This document shows, in pieces, positions 1 to 8,903 of a stretch of DNA of 64,000 nt; the stretch's first letter is position 1; each line of letters starts with the position of its first letter. Origin of the DNA: Nocardia seriolae NBRC 15557 (GTDB lineage: Bacteria; Actinomycetota; Actinomycetes; Mycobacteriales; Mycobacteriaceae); the NCBI RefSeq assembly GCF_007990715.1, contig NZ_BJWY01000017.1, positions 1 through 64,000 on the forward strand, read 5' to 3'. The notes under the pieces are model-generated. The model was not told the origin of the DNA, ran no database searches, and saw nothing but the letters and a program-made list of their open reading frames with translations. Position numbers and translations under genes: made by a program.

Positions 1-3
1 GTA

Positions 4-837
4 TTAGCCGAGCCCGAGCGGATCGGGCAGGATCGCCGAGAGCGGCGGTAGCCCCGACAGCATCGACAGCGAGGTGGAAATGGCGGTGTCGAGCGCGAAA
101 TACCCCGAGCACTGCTGGTATCCGGGGTGGCCGTCGAAGTCGGAGTCGGCGAAGAACGCGGTCACCACCCCGCCCAGCGAATGGCCGCCGCACAATGTCT
201 TCCGCTGTCGCACACCGGGATCGGGCAGCTCGTGCACCATGAGCCGGTACTGATCGGAGACGGTCTGCTCGATGCCGACCCCGGCCAGCCAGCTCAGCTG
301 AGCGTTGTCGGCGAATCCCGCGAAGGTGTGTCCGTCGACGGGGCGGTGGCCGTAGTAGTAGTCGATCGCGACGTCGTAGTCGTGCGCGTCCGCCCCCGCG
401 CGCACGCCGCTGTGATCGCTCAGGCAGTTCGAGCGGCGGGCCAGCGCCCAGAATTCGAGGTGGCGGCCGTCGCGTGCGGCCGCGGCCACGGTATTGCGCG
501 CGACGCTGTCGAAAGCGCCCGCGCCCTCGAGTATTCCGGGCTGTGCGACGAGCACGCGGTCCGCGTCGGCGGAGTCGGCGGGCCCGGCGGCGTCGCGGTA
601 TCGCAGATACGACAACCAGTCGCACTCGGCGGGGTGTCGACCGACCGAGTCGGGAAGCGGGATATGCACGCGTACTACGGATTCGGTGACGGAGGTGATG
701 GATGATCCGGTGTGGACCGCAGTTTCGGCCCGATCCGGTGCGCCGTTGTCCGCACCGGCCGCGGGTGATCCCGCGCTGAGCAGGCCCATCGTCAGTCCGA
801 GGCAGATCGCCAAAGATCCTGTGCTGCTTCGCCGCAT
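4..837 (-). CDS. secreted alpha/beta-hydrolase-like protein, possibly truncated
   Basis: The start is ATG at 837, which begins a typical Sec signal peptide: basic MRRSS, a hydrophobic core, then an Ala/Gly-rich cleavage region near residue 30. The body has several Cys residues and the nucleophile-elbow sequence CGGHSLGG, which points to a serine lipase or esterase of the alpha/beta-hydrolase fold acting outside the membrane. Only about 55 residues follow the elbow before a TAA at 4-6. The acidic and histidine members of the triad, expected 60-150 residues later, are therefore not visible. The protein may be a broken gene whose 3' part lies beyond the window edge, or a divergent family member. 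The family is inferred from the elbow motif; the substrate is unknown. The next gene on this strand is a MarR regulator about 140 bases upstream. Confidence 0.65.
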   Translation of the reverse strand: MRRSSTGSLAICLGLTMGLLSAGSPAAGADNGAPDRAETAVHTGSSITSVTESVVRVHIPLPDSVGRHPAECDWLSYLRYRDAAGPADSADADRVLVAQPGILEGAGAFDSVARNTVAAAARDGRHLEFWALARRSNCLSDHSGVRAGADAHDYDVAIDYYYGHRPVDGHTFAGFADNAQLSWLAGVGIEQTVSDQYRLMVHELPDPGVRQRKTLCGGHSLGGVVTAFFADSDFDGHPGYQQCSGYFALDTAISTSLSMLSGLPPLSAILPDPLGLG

Positions 838-974
838 CGCGCGCCGTCTTCCGTTCGAGTGCCGGAGTCCGGCGAAAGTGATTTTGTAACAAAAGTACTT
901 TCGCACAGGGTGCGGTCCCGTGCCGATGTTTCGGGATGATCCGTTCCGGCCGGGTTCGCACCGGGCGGGCGGCG

Positions 975-1433
975 CTACTCGCTCAGGACGTCCAGCAACC
1001 GCGACAGTGCGGGCAACGCGCGTTCGAGCGCGCGGCGATCCGCGGGAGCGAGTTGCGCCACAGCGTCACTCAGGACGATGGCGCTGGCCCGGTCGTAGCG
1101 ATCCAGCCGCGCGCGAGCCTCGGCCGAAGCGGTGAGCAGCACCGCCCGTCCGTCGGTATCGGACGGGCGGCGTTCGACCAGATCCGCCTGCGTCAAGGCG
1201 CGCACGAGGTTGCTCACCGTCGAGGGCGCGACCCGCAGGAGTTCCGCGGCCTCGCGCGGTGCGATCCCGCCGGTGGCCACCAGTAACCGCAGCAATTCGA
1301 TTTGCGCTTCGGGCAACTCGGGCAGATCCGCGGCCGCACGGGTCCGGCGCAACACCACCCGGCGCAACGGGCCGAGTAGAACGGCGAGCTGCGGGCCGAC
1401 CGCCACGACCACCGCTCGACCCCTACTCACCAC
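975..1433 (-). CDS. MarR-family transcriptional regulator
   Basis: This 152-residue protein has the size and pattern of a MarR winged helix: a hydrophobic N-terminal dimer helix, then an HTH around residues 55-80 (APREAAELLRVAPSTVSNLV) and a wing with ERRPSDTDGRA. Two consecutive GTG codons lie at 1433 and 1430, and either could be the start. MarR proteins usually bind their own promoter and respond to small phenolic or oxidising ligands. No obvious dyad was found upstream. The flanking genes are secreted enzymes on the same strand, so the regulated gene cannot be named. Confidence 0.85.
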   Translation of the reverse strand: MVSRGRAVVVAVGPQLAVLLGPLRRVVLRRTRAAADLPELPEAQIELLRLLVATGGIAPREAAELLRVAPSTVSNLVRALTQADLVERRPSDTDGRAVLLTASAEARARLDRYDRASAIVLSDAVAQLAPADRRALERALPALSRLLDVLSE

Positions 1434-1561
1434 CGGGACAGTCTAAGCGGACCCGATATCAGGCTTGTCGGTCGCGACCACCGCCGTGCTCACCGCGAGG
1501 GCGAGGGTCCTTCCGCGCATGGTCGCTCCACTGGGTGTGATGGCGGGCACGGGGGCATCGG

Positions 1562-2260
1562 TCAGATGGGCTGGTATCCGCTGCCCGGGCCGCCGGACGC
1601 GTTCACCGCGGCGAGGATCTGGTCGATGGGCCGGTAGTAGGTCGGCGAATGGATCGGGAACGCGGCGGTGAGGCAGGGCAGATCGAAGCGCACGCCGTCG
1701 GCGCCGATCAGCATGCCCTGCAACATGCCGACCAGGCGGTCGCCCGCGGTGACGGGGCCGCCGGAATCGCCGTGATTGGAACAGGTCTGGTCGAGGCTGA
1801 CGTCGGCGAAGGGGCCCCAGTTGAGGCTGCAATTGAATCCGGTGGTGCGGCCGTCGGTGCAGACCTGGGCGCCCGGGCCGGGGGCCGGGGCCAGTCCGGC
1901 GATGGTCGTCGCGCCGACGGTGCGGACGGGGGCGACCTTGTCCGCGTCGAATTCGATGACCGCGTAATCCAGGCCGCTGCCATCGGTGGAGAAGGCGACG
2001 GTCCCCAATGGGCCTGCGGCGGGAAACTTCTCGGCGGCGACCACGGTACCGGCCGGGGCGCAGTGCCCGGCGGTGAGCCCGACCAGCCGCCCCGCGCCGT
2101 CGTGCCCGATGGTGGTCAGCGAGCAGGCTGTATTGCTGCCGAGCACGATGCCCGAACCTCCGCCCAGCGGTACCGGCGCGGCGGCGTGCGCACCGGCGGC
2201 AGCGGTGACGGACGCGCCGAGTGTGACGGCGGCAACGGCCAGAATCGTGCGAATACCCAT
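1562..2260 (-). CDS. secreted trypsin-like (S1) serine protease
   Basis: Start ATG 2260 is preceded by GAGGAG at a good distance, and it begins a signal peptide of about 28 residues ending in Ala-rich sequence (HAAAP). The mature domain has the full chymotrypsin-type triad: His66 in TAGHC, Asp98 in GLDYAVIEF and Ser166 in GDSGGP. Four or more Cys residues could form disulfides. At 232 residues it matches small secreted actinobacterial S1 proteases without a propeptide, such as those of the Rv/Nocardia TAGHC type. It probably acts in the cell wall or medium. The substrate is unknown. An earlier in-frame start at 2353 would bury the signal peptide and lacks support. Confidence 0.88.
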   Translation of the reverse strand: MGIRTILAVAAVTLGASVTAAAGAHAAAPVPLGGGSGIVLGSNTACSLTTIGHDGAGRLVGLTAGHCAPAGTVVAAEKFPAAGPLGTVAFSTDGSGLDYAVIEFDADKVAPVRTVGATTIAGLAPAPGPGAQVCTDGRTTGFNCSLNWGPFADVSLDQTCSNHGDSGGPVTAGDRLVGMLQGMLIGADGVRFDLPCLTAAFPIHSPTYYRPIDQILAAVNASGGPGSGYQPI

Positions 2261-2527
2261 GGGTCTGCTCCTCGGCGAATTTCCCGCGAATGCGTGTTGG
2301 ACGAGGATTGCCGGTGGCTCCGACCGAAGGGAAGGCGTTGTGAGTGCCGTCACCCTCGGGTCAAGATTCGGTCACGACCAGCGGTGATCCTCGGCCACGG
2401 GCATGAATGCCCGGGGTGCTGGGGAATTCGACGGAACGTCGAGGCGCGACCCGCAGTCGGCGGGCCGCGGCGTCGCGGAATCGTTACCGGCGCACCCGGT
2501 GCGAATCAGCGACCCCGCGGCATCCGG

Positions 2528-3073
2528 TCAGGACAGGCGGCTGGTGCGGTCCAGCAGCTCGGGCAGGCGGTCGAACCACTCCAGCACGGCGCGCTCGTAG
2601 CGGATGCCGAAGTCGAGGGTGGCGCGCTCGAACGGCGACATGCGCTGTTCGTCCTGCCCGGAGAGGTAGCCGGACAGCCGCTGCTCGTGGACGACGCGGT
2701 TGGTGGCGACAATGCGCTCGAGCCGCTTGGGGTCCACGAACTCGCCGAAGGACAGGGTCAGCAGCAGCGGCACCCGGATGGTCTCCGCGCCGGGATCGCG
2801 GGCGATCCACTCCGCGAACGCCTCCCGCCCGCCCTCGGTGATGCGGTAGGGGGTGCGGTCGCGGGCGCCGGACGCGCCCTTCTCGACGAGTCCGAGCTGG
2901 TGCATGGTGGCCAGTTCGCGATAGACCTGGCTCTGGGTGATGGTCCAGAAGTCGCCGATGCGCTCCTGGGCCGCGGCCACCAGATCCCACCCGGACATTT
3001 CGCCCCGGTGTAGGAATCCGAGTAGCGACGCGGCCGTCGAGTTGAGCGGGCGTCGAGCATTGTCTTCGGGCAC
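2528..3073 (-). CDS. PadR-family transcriptional regulator
   Basis: The N-terminal PadR winged helix (residues about 8-85) contains the characteristic LLGFLHRGEMSGWDLV and the VYRELATMHQLGLVEK recognition helix and wing. A C-terminal Vir-type helical domain follows (ERATLDFGIRYER), giving the usual two-domain length of about 180 residues. AAAGGA lies 6 bases before the GTG at 3073, which makes this start better than the in-frame TTG at 3088 or GTG at 3079. PadR proteins repress their own gene and neighbouring efflux or detoxification genes. Here the downstream gene on the strand is cobIJ, which ends the other way round the gap; no functional link is evident. Confidence 0.87.
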   Translation of the reverse strand: MPEDNARRPLNSTAASLLGFLHRGEMSGWDLVAAAQERIGDFWTITQSQVYRELATMHQLGLVEKGASGARDRTPYRITEGGREAFAEWIARDPGAETIRVPLLLTLSFGEFVDPKRLERIVATNRVVHEQRLSGYLSGQDEQRMSPFERATLDFGIRYERAVLEWFDRLPELLDRTSRLS

Positions 3074-3109
3074 CGGCACTCCTTTCAAGCCACGTTCTAC
3101 AGTGGAATA

Positions 3110-4654
3110 TTAGTCTCCGTAGCGGCGCGAGGTGAACACCCGGGGGCCACCGGCCGCGTCGAACACCGTGGTGGTGGAGGCGCCCACGATGAGCAGGGTG
3201 CGCATATCCACCTCGGCGGGATCCAGTTCGGCCAGGGTCACCACCCGCACCGACTCGGTCGGCCCGCCCACGTCGCGCCCGATCACCACCGGCGTCTCCG
3301 GCTTGCGATGCTCGAGCACCAGCTCCCGCATGGCCGCCACCTGCCAGCGCCGCTGCGACGACGCCGGGTTGTACACGGCGAACGCCATATCCGCCGACGC
3401 CACCGCCGAAATCCGTTGCGCCACCGTCTCCCACGGCTTGAGCCGATCCGAGAGCGAGATCATGGCGAAATCGTGCCCCAGCGGCGCACCCATCCGGCTG
3501 GCCACCGCACTGGCCGCGGTCACTCCCGGCAGCACCCGCACCGGCACCTCCCGCCACTGCGGATCCGCCGATTCCTCGATCACCGCCGCCGCCATGGCGA
3601 ACACCCCGGGATCCCCCGACGACACCACGGCCACCTTCGCCCCGCCCTTGGCCATATCCAAAGCCATTCCGGCCCGCTCGGATTCGACCCGATTGTCACT
3701 GGCGTGCCGCCGCTGCCCCGCCCGCACCGGCACCCGATTCACATAGGTCGTATACCCGACGATATCGGTCGCCTCGGCCAGCGCCCGCGCCACCTCCGGC
3801 GTCGTCCACCCCTCGTCACCCGGACCCAAACCGACGACAACTAACTCTCCCACCGAGCGCGCCTGCGCCCGAACCGGATTCGACGCGGCCGGGGCGGAGT
3901 CCGCCGCGGCGTCCGGGGTCGTCAGCGGGATGCGGGTGGCCGGGGCGGGGCCGGGGACGAGGGTGATCGCGAAGTAGGGGACGTCGGCGTCGTCGACGTC
4001 GGCGGCGCGCAGGACGCGCTGGCGGGTGGAGCTGGCGCGTTCGACGTAGTAGGCGTCGGCGAGGCGGCCGGAGTCGGAAAGGGACTGGCGGACACCGGGG
4101 TAGGTGCGGCCGAGCTTCATGATCGCGGCGGCGTCGGTTTCGCGCAGGCGGCGGGTGAGTTCCTCGGCGGGCAGGGTGCCGGGCAGGACGGTCAGGACCT
4201 GGTCGCCCTCGACCAGGGGGGTGCCCAGGGCGGCGGAGGCGGCGCTGACCGAGGTGACGCCGGGGATGATCTCGGTGTCGAAGCGGTCGGCCAGGCGGCG
4301 GTGCATGTGCATGAAGGAGCTGTAGAACAGCGGGTCACCGGCCGCGAGCAGGGCCACGGTGCGGCCCGCGGCCAGGTGCTCGGCGAGCAGAGCCGCTGCG
4401 CGCTCGTAGAATTCGTCGATCGCGCCCTGGTAGCCGCCGGGATGGTCGGTGGTCTCGGTGGTCACCGGGTAGACCAGGTGCTCCTCGAGCTGGCCGGGCC
4501 GCATGTAGGGGGCGGCGATGGCGCGCGAGATGCTGCGGCCGTGGCGGGCGCTGTGGAAGGCGATGACGTCGGCCTCGCCGATGACGCGGGCGGCCTTGAC
4601 CGTCACCAGTTCCGGATCGCCGGGCCCCAGCCCGACACCCCAGAGCTTGCTCAT
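3110..4654 (-). CDS. cobIJ: bifunctional precorrin-2 C20-methyltransferase / precorrin-3B C17-methyltransferase
   Basis: This is a fusion of two SAM-dependent tetrapyrrole methylases, 514 residues, as in mycobacteria. The N-terminal CobI half (about 1-240) starts with [17 protein letters not shown] and has the loop [11 protein letters not shown]. The C-terminal CobJ half (about 262-514) repeats the fold with [17 protein letters not shown] and [14 protein letters not shown]. CobI adds the C-20 methyl to precorrin-2, and CobJ methylates C-17 with ring contraction of precorrin-3B. The start ATG at 4654 overlaps the TGA of cobH by four bases (ATGA), so the two are translationally coupled. A much longer upstream extension in this frame lies inside cobH and was not used. 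The hinge between the halves (about residues 240-262) is Ala/Pro-rich. Confidence 0.95.
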   Translation of the reverse strand: MSKLWGVGLGPGDPELVTVKAARVIGEADVIAFHSARHGRSISRAIAAPYMRPGQLEEHLVYPVTTETTDHPGGYQGAIDEFYERAAALLAEHLAAGRTVALLAAGDPLFYSSFMHMHRRLADRFDTEIIPGVTSVSAASAALGTPLVEGDQVLTVLPGTLPAEELTRRLRETDAAAIMKLGRTYPGVRQSLSDSGRLADAYYVERASSTRQRVLRAADVDDADVPYFAITLVPGPAPATRIPLTTPDAAADSAPAASNPVRAQARSVGELVVVGLGPGDEGWTTPEVARALAEATDIVGYTTYVNRVPVRAGQRRHASDNRVESERAGMALDMAKGGAKVAVVSSGDPGVFAMAAAVIEESADPQWREVPVRVLPGVTAASAVASRMGAPLGHDFAMISLSDRLKPWETVAQRISAVASADMAFAVYNPASSQRRWQVAAMRELVLEHRKPETPVVIGRDVGGPTESVRVVTLAELDPAEVDMRTLLIVGASTTTVFDAAGGPRVFTSRRYGD

Positions 4655-5286
4655 TCTTGTTCTCTCGCAATCGCATTGAGGGCGGCGGCGGTGATCGCGC
4701 TGCCGCCGCGCCGGCCCCGCACGGTCAGGAATGCGACGCCGCCGTATTCGGCCAGCGCCTGCTTGGATTCCGCGGCCCCGATGAAACCGACCGGAATGCC
4801 GAGCACCGCCGCCGGGCGGGGCGCGCCGGCGTCCAGCAGATCCAGCAGGTGGAACAGCGCGGTCGGCGCATTGCCGATGGCCACCACCGCGCCGTCGAGA
4901 CGGTCGCTCCAGAGTTCGAGCGCCGCAGCCGATCTGGTGTTCCCGATCCGGGCCGCCAGCTCGGGCACCCGCGGATCCGCGAGCAGGCACAGCACCTCGT
5001 TGTCGGCGGGCAACCGCTTGCGCGTGACTCCCGAGGCAACCATGTTGGCGTCGCACAGAATCGGCGCGCCGGACTCGAGCGCCGCCCGCGCCTTGGCCAC
5101 CACATCCGTGCTGAACTCCACGTCCCCGGCCAGATCCACCTGCCCGCAGGCGTGGATCATCCGCACCACCACCTGCGACACATCCGCCGGAAACCGGGCC
5201 AGATCGGCCTCGGCCCGAATGGTCGCGAACGAGCGCCGATAGATCTCGGCCCCGTCGGTGAGGTAGCTGGTACGCACGTCGGACAT
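4651..5286 (-). CDS. cobH: precorrin-8X methylmutase
   Basis: The 211-residue CobH/CbiC protein moves the C-11 methyl group to C-12, converting precorrin-8X to hydrogenobyrinate late in corrin ring synthesis. The family signature [13 protein letters not shown] is present, with His45 matching the catalytic proton donor, as are [15 protein letters not shown] and the C-terminal [16 protein letters not shown]. Start ATG 5286 follows a weak GGGTGG. The gene ends with an ATGA overlap into cobIJ. cobG lies 2.2 kb away on the same strand, separated by the ddaH region, so the cob genes here are not one operon. Confidence 0.95.
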   Translation of the reverse strand: MSDVRTSYLTDGAEIYRRSFATIRAEADLARFPADVSQVVVRMIHACGQVDLAGDVEFSTDVVAKARAALESGAPILCDANMVASGVTRKRLPADNEVLCLLADPRVPELAARIGNTRSAAALELWSDRLDGAVVAIGNAPTALFHLLDLLDAGAPRPAAVLGIPVGFIGAAESKQALAEYGGVAFLTVRGRRGGSAITAAALNAIAREQE

Positions 5287-5390
5287 GGTGTCCACCCTAG
5301 ATTTCGCCGTCGCAGCGGCACCGATCGGGTAGTGCGCCCGGCCACAGCGCCTCCCGTTCGGGCAGGCAATTCGGGGTTCGGGCAGGCCGC

Positions 5391-5828
5391 TCAGGTGCGC
5401 GGCCGCTCGAGCAGACGGGACATCACGATATTGCTCCGGGTGCGCCCGACCCGCGTGTTCTCGCGGATCCGCTCGACCGTGGCCTCGATCTCGGCCATAT
5501 CGGTGGCCATGACGTGCACCAGGGCGTCGGCCTCGCCCGCGATCGTCCACACCCCGACCACCTGGGGGATCGGTTCCAGTCCGCGGCGCAGCTCGGCGGG
5601 GGAGATGTTGTCGCGGTAGAAGACTTCGACATACGCCTCGGTGCGCCAGCCGAGCGCCGCCGGATTCACCACCGCCGTGACCCCGGTGATCTGCCCGCCC
5701 GCCACCATCTTGTCCACCCGGCGTTTGACCGCGGGCGCGGACAGCCCGACGGCCGCCCCGATCTCCTGGAACGAGGCGCGCGCGTGCTCGAGCAGGTGGG
5801 CCAGGATCCGCCGATCGAGATCATCCAC
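5391..5828 (-). CDS. Lrp/AsnC-family transcriptional regulator
   Basis: The N-terminal HTH ([20 protein letters not shown], then [14 protein letters not shown]) and the C-terminal RAM/ligand-binding domain are typical of Lrp/AsnC, with 145 residues from the GTG at 5828. AAAGGA lies 7 bases before that GTG; the in-frame ATG at 5858 is a possible alternative. The gene is divergent from ddaH, an arrangement I recall from the mycobacterial Rv2323c/Rv2324 pair, so the likely role is control of arginine/ornithine or methylarginine catabolism. The intergenic region has repeats suited to an Lrp octamer. The ligand (arginine or ornithine) is an inference from context. Confidence 0.9.
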   Translation of the reverse strand: MDDLDRRILAHLLEHARASFQEIGAAVGLSAPAVKRRVDKMVAGGQITGVTAVVNPAALGWRTEAYVEVFYRDNISPAELRRGLEPIPQVVGVWTIAGEADALVHVMATDMAEIEATVERIRENTRVGRTRSNIVMSRLLERPRT

Positions 5829-5867
5829 GGGTCGTTCCTTTCGCAATCGTGCGGTCATGGCGCCGTC

Positions 5868-5930
5868 ACGCAACAAATCGCTGTTGAAAGCATGATCAAC
5901 GCAACGAATCGCTATTTCCTGCGCAACGGT
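5868..5930. promoter_or_regulatory. candidate Lrp operator between lrp and ddaH
   Basis: Two 15-base direct repeats, ACGCAACAAATCGCT (5868) and ACGCAACGAATCGCT (5899), start exactly 31 bases apart, about three helical turns, and differ by one base. A third partial copy (CGCAACGGT) begins at 5922. Centred between them is the dyad GTTGA-N8-TCAAC at 5883-5900. The phased repeats fit an Lrp-type multimer wrapping DNA in the divergent promoter. Binding is inferred. Confidence 0.55.
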
Positions 5931-5982
5931 ACGCCACATACCTTCAGCTCAGCCCCGTCCGCGCGCATCCGAGGGAGTCTCG

Positions 5983-6855
5983 TTGACGTCCGTAGCCACC
6001 TTGCCCGCCCGCGATCCCGCCGCTCGTCGGCCCGTACCCCGCCGCTACCTCATGTGCCGTCCGGAACACTTCGACGTCACCTACGCCATCAACCCGTGGA
6101 TGGACACCTCCGACCCCGTCAACCGCGCCCTGGCGCTGGCCCAGTGGGACACGCTGCGCGCCGTCTACGAGGCGCACGGGCATCGGGTCGAGGTCATCGA
6201 TCCCGTTGCGGGACTGCCGGATATGGTCTTCGCCGCCAATGGCGGGCTCGTCCTCGGTGACCGGGCGCTCTCGGCGCGCTTCGCCAATCCCGAACGCGCG
6301 CAGGAAGGTCCGGCCTATCACGACTGGATGGCCGCGCGGGGCTTCGCCGCCGTGACCGCCGCCCGCGAAACCAACGAGGGCGAAGGCGATTTCGCCATCG
6401 CCGGGGATCGCATCCTGGCCGGAACCGGCTTCCGCAGCGCCCGTGGCGCTCATGAGGAGGTCGCCGAGTTCTTCGGATTGCCGGTCGTCTCACTGGATCT
6501 GGTGGATCCGCGCTTCTACCACCTCGACACCGCGCTCATGGTGCTCGGCGACACCATCGCCTACTACCCGGCCGCGTTCAGCGGACCCAGCGCGCGGCTG
6601 CTCGCGAACCTCTACCCGGACGCCGTCATCGCCACCGACGAGGACGCGAACGTGCTGGGCCTCAACGGCGTCTGCGACGGCTACCACGTCTTCCTCACCG
6701 AGAAGGCCACCGCGCTCGCCGGGCAGCTGCGCGAGCGCGGCTACGAGCCGGTCGGCATCGATCTGTCGGAACTGCTCAAGGCGGGCGGCAGCGTGAAATG
6801 CTGCACGCTCGAACTGCACCGGGTCAGAACGGCAGCCGGGTCCGCAGCGGACTGA
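5983..6855 (+). CDS. ddaH: dimethylargininase (DDAH, amidinotransferase fold)
   Basis: The 290-residue protein belongs to the DDAH/arginine deiminase-like amidinotransferase family and would hydrolyse N-omega-methylated arginines to citrulline and methylamines. It has the substrate-binding NPWMDTSDPVN and VFAANGGLV motifs, the conserved NEGEGDF, His180 in FYHLDTAL and the catalytic Cys273 in GGSVKCCTLEL. The start is TTG 5983, preceded by GAGGGAG at 9 bases. It is divergent from an Lrp gene, and its last 32 bases overlap the 3' end of a convergent membrane-protein gene. A role in recycling arginine derivatives to ornithine metabolism is inferred. Confidence 0.92.
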   Translation: MTSVATLPARDPAARRPVPRRYLMCRPEHFDVTYAINPWMDTSDPVNRALALAQWDTLRAVYEAHGHRVEVIDPVAGLPDMVFAANGGLVLGDRALSARFANPERAQEGPAYHDWMAARGFAAVTAARETNEGEGDFAIAGDRILAGTGFRSARGAHEEVAEFFGLPVVSLDLVDPRFYHLDTALMVLGDTIAYYPAAFSGPSARLLANLYPDAVIATDEDANVLGLNGVCDGYHVFLTEKATALAGQLRERGYEPVGIDLSELLKAGGSVKCCTLELHRVRTAAGSAAD

Positions 6856-7375
6856 CCGCCGGATCGTGCAGCGGGTGCGCCAGAATCAGGAAGCGCAACA
6901 GCATGATCGCGCCACTGATCTGGAGCACCGCCAGCGGAACCTCGCCGAGGATGGCGGTGCCGATCGACACCCACATGTCCCCGGCATCGGCGGTCACGAT
7001 GTCGAACCAGGCGTCCACGAGCAGCAGCAACCCGGTGCCGAAGGCCGGAAGGATGAGCGCGACCCGCCGCCGCCAGCCCAGATAGGCGGTGGTCGCCATC
7101 ATCAGCACCAGCAGAATGTCGAACCCGATCCACGCCATCGACCAGTGCCGGGCGTGATACTCGGCCGGCAACGAGAAACCCAGATACACGATCCACGGAA
7201 TCAGGGCGATACAACCGCCGACCATGAGCGCCAGCCGAACCCGCCGATGCACCCGCACCACCTCCGGCCGCGGCAGCACCCGCTCCGGCGGCGGCTGCAA
7301 CCGCCGGATCAGCGCCCGCCGCTCCTCATCCGACATCGCCGCGATCTGACCATCGCTGAGCCTCGCAAACGTCAT
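6824..7375 (-). CDS. four-TM integral membrane protein of unknown function
   Basis: Start ATG 7375 has GGGAGG about 6 bases upstream. The 183-residue protein opens with a hydrophilic part (LSDGQIAAMSDEERRALIRR, resembling the N-termini of small actinobacterial regulators) and a basic stretch. It then has four hydrophobic segments at about residues 60-80, 95-113, 118-140 and 150-170, with RR and HPLHD at the ends. I do not recognise a family. The last codons overlap ddaH on the other strand. Proximity to cobG (about 100 bases upstream on the same strand) gives no clear functional hint. Confidence 0.75.
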   Translation of the reverse strand: MTFARLSDGQIAAMSDEERRALIRRLQPPPERVLPRPEVVRVHRRVRLALMVGGCIALIPWIVYLGFSLPAEYHARHWSMAWIGFDILLVLMMATTAYLGWRRRVALILPAFGTGLLLLVDAWFDIVTADAGDMWVSIGTAILGEVPLAVLQISGAIMLLRFLILAHPLHDPAVSPLRTRLPF

Positions 7376-7475
7376 GGCCGCCTCCCACCTCCGACTCGCC
7401 GCTGCTCTGGATAACCACTGTGCACCCCCGTGGGTAGCCAGCGCACGGCTCAGGCGGGTAACTGGGCGGTGCCGG

Positions 7476-8675
7476 TCAGTCGGCGGGGCGGATCCGGTAG
7501 CCGTCGACGGTGGCGATGATGTCGGTGACCTCACCCTTGGGGCGGCCGCAGCGGCGGTCGCAGCCGGACCAGTGTTGGCGGCCCGCGGCTACGATCTCGT
7601 CGGAGTCTAGGCCCGCGCGGGCGAATTGCGGTGCGCCGGTGGGGACCACGCGGCCGGAATCGACGGCCTCGGCGGCGTCGGCGCGGACATCGGTGAGCGA
7701 TTTCGCGCAGCCGGGGCGGCCCGCGCAGGCGCTGACCAGCAGCCAGGGGGAGTTGGCGTCGAAGATCAGGTCCATGGGGGCGAGGACGCGGACCACCTGT
7801 TCGGCCGCCCACTCGTCGAGATCGGTGATGACAAGGCTGCGCCACGGGGTGACGAAGACCGGACGCTCGACGGCGGCGATGAATTCGGCGGTGCGGGCGG
7901 GCAGCGAGCCCAGGCGCACGCCCGCGCCGAGCGCCACCCGCTCGTCGTCCGGATTCAGCCAGCCGATCGGAATGTCCTGGCGCGCGGCCATTTCCAGAGT
8001 TTCGCCGGCGGCCTCGAGGCCGGGGCGGGTGGTCAGCAGGTGCTCGGTCAGCCGGGCGCCGCCGTCCGGGATCTCGTGCAGCCGCCACTGGCCGTCGCGC
8101 AACTCCAGGAAGCCGTGCGCGGCCGCGAGCATGAGATCGACCGCCTCGGCGGCGGGCACCCGCACCCCGGTGTCCTTGCCCGCCAACAGGAGTGCGTAGG
8201 TGTTCTCGTCGACGGCGTGCACCCCGATATCGCCGCCCAGGCCGCTGACATCGCCGCGCCCGTCATCGAGGGTGAACAACACGCGGCCCGGCAGCTGTGC
8301 CAGTTGCGGCCGTGCGCGCAAACCCTCGTCGAGCGCCGGAACCAGCGGATGCACATCGGTCCAACCGCCGACCCGCCCCGACAGCGGCGAGGCGATGATA
8401 TTGCGAACTCGCTCGTGGGTGGCGCTGGGCAACAACCCCGCCGCGGTGAGCCGCTCGCTCAACGCCGCGGCATCGCGCACCCGCCGGAACTGCACATTGC
8501 CCCGCGAGGTGAGTTCGATATTGCCGTCGCCCAATTCGACGGCCGCCGCGGCCAGGGCCTGGAGTTGCTCGGGGGAGAGCCGCCCACCCGGCACCCGAAT
8601 GCGGGCGAGGGGACCATCGGCTGCTTCGTGCAGGCGCAGCACGCCCGGGCAGGAATCGGGTTCGGTTCGCGTCAT
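7476..8675 (-). CDS. cobG: precorrin-3B synthase (oxygen-dependent)
   Basis: CobG is the monooxygenase of the aerobic cobalamin route; it hydroxylates precorrin-3A at C-20 and forms a gamma-lactone using O2. The 399-residue protein has two sulfite/nitrite-reductase ferredoxin-like halves (GGRLSPEQLQALAA near the N-terminus, DIPIGWLNPDD in the second). The cluster-binding set is CAGRPGC (CX5C) followed by CDRRC (CX3C), as expected for the [4Fe-4S] and haem-type centre. ATG 8675 has GGGGTGG upstream and is preferred to GTG 8681. No B12-riboswitch core was seen in its 5' region, unlike cobN. Its presence, with CobH, CobIJ and CobN, shows the oxygen-dependent pathway. Confidence 0.93.
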   Translation of the reverse strand: MTRTEPDSCPGVLRLHEAADGPLARIRVPGGRLSPEQLQALAAAAVELGDGNIELTSRGNVQFRRVRDAAALSERLTAAGLLPSATHERVRNIIASPLSGRVGGWTDVHPLVPALDEGLRARPQLAQLPGRVLFTLDDGRGDVSGLGGDIGVHAVDENTYALLLAGKDTGVRVPAAEAVDLMLAAAHGFLELRDGQWRLHEIPDGGARLTEHLLTTRPGLEAAGETLEMAARQDIPIGWLNPDDERVALGAGVRLGSLPARTAEFIAAVERPVFVTPWRSLVITDLDEWAAEQVVRVLAPMDLIFDANSPWLLVSACAGRPGCAKSLTDVRADAAEAVDSGRVVPTGAPQFARAGLDSDEIVAAGRQHWSGCDRRCGRPKGEVTDIIATVDGYRIRPAD

Positions 8676-8846
8676 GACCACCCCAGCCTACGGAGCCCGC
8701 TGAGCCCCGGCATCCGAGGCCGGACGCCATCCATCATGAGTATCTTCATCTATAGATATTGCAATCTAAGCATGTTTCTCTCGCCAGCCTCTAACCTCCC
8801 ATGCAAGGAGGGGGAGCGGCGACGAGCAGAGTCAGGCGGCGACATG

Positions 8847-8879
8847 AAGAGATTCCGGAGCCAGGCTCCGGAATCTCTT
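8847..8879 (-). terminator. perfect 16-bp inverted repeat, probable terminator
   Basis: AAGAGATTCCGGAGCC at 8847 is followed after one base by its exact complement, ending at 8879. It lies 24 bases past the stop of the small membrane-protein gene, so it probably ends that transcript and insulates cobG. There is no long T tract. Further along, between it and cobG, is an AT-rich stretch (8740-8780) with ATTGCAAT and flanking TAGAT/ATCTA arms that may be the cobG promoter. Confidence 0.5.
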
Positions 8880-8903
8880 GGGGGAGGGGGTTTTCGGGTT
8901 GGG

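Noticed and set aside
8676..8850. Second cobalamin riboswitch for cobG
   Set aside because: No CACTGTGA or CCGGTG/TCCGG core is present; only an AT-rich promoter-like stretch.
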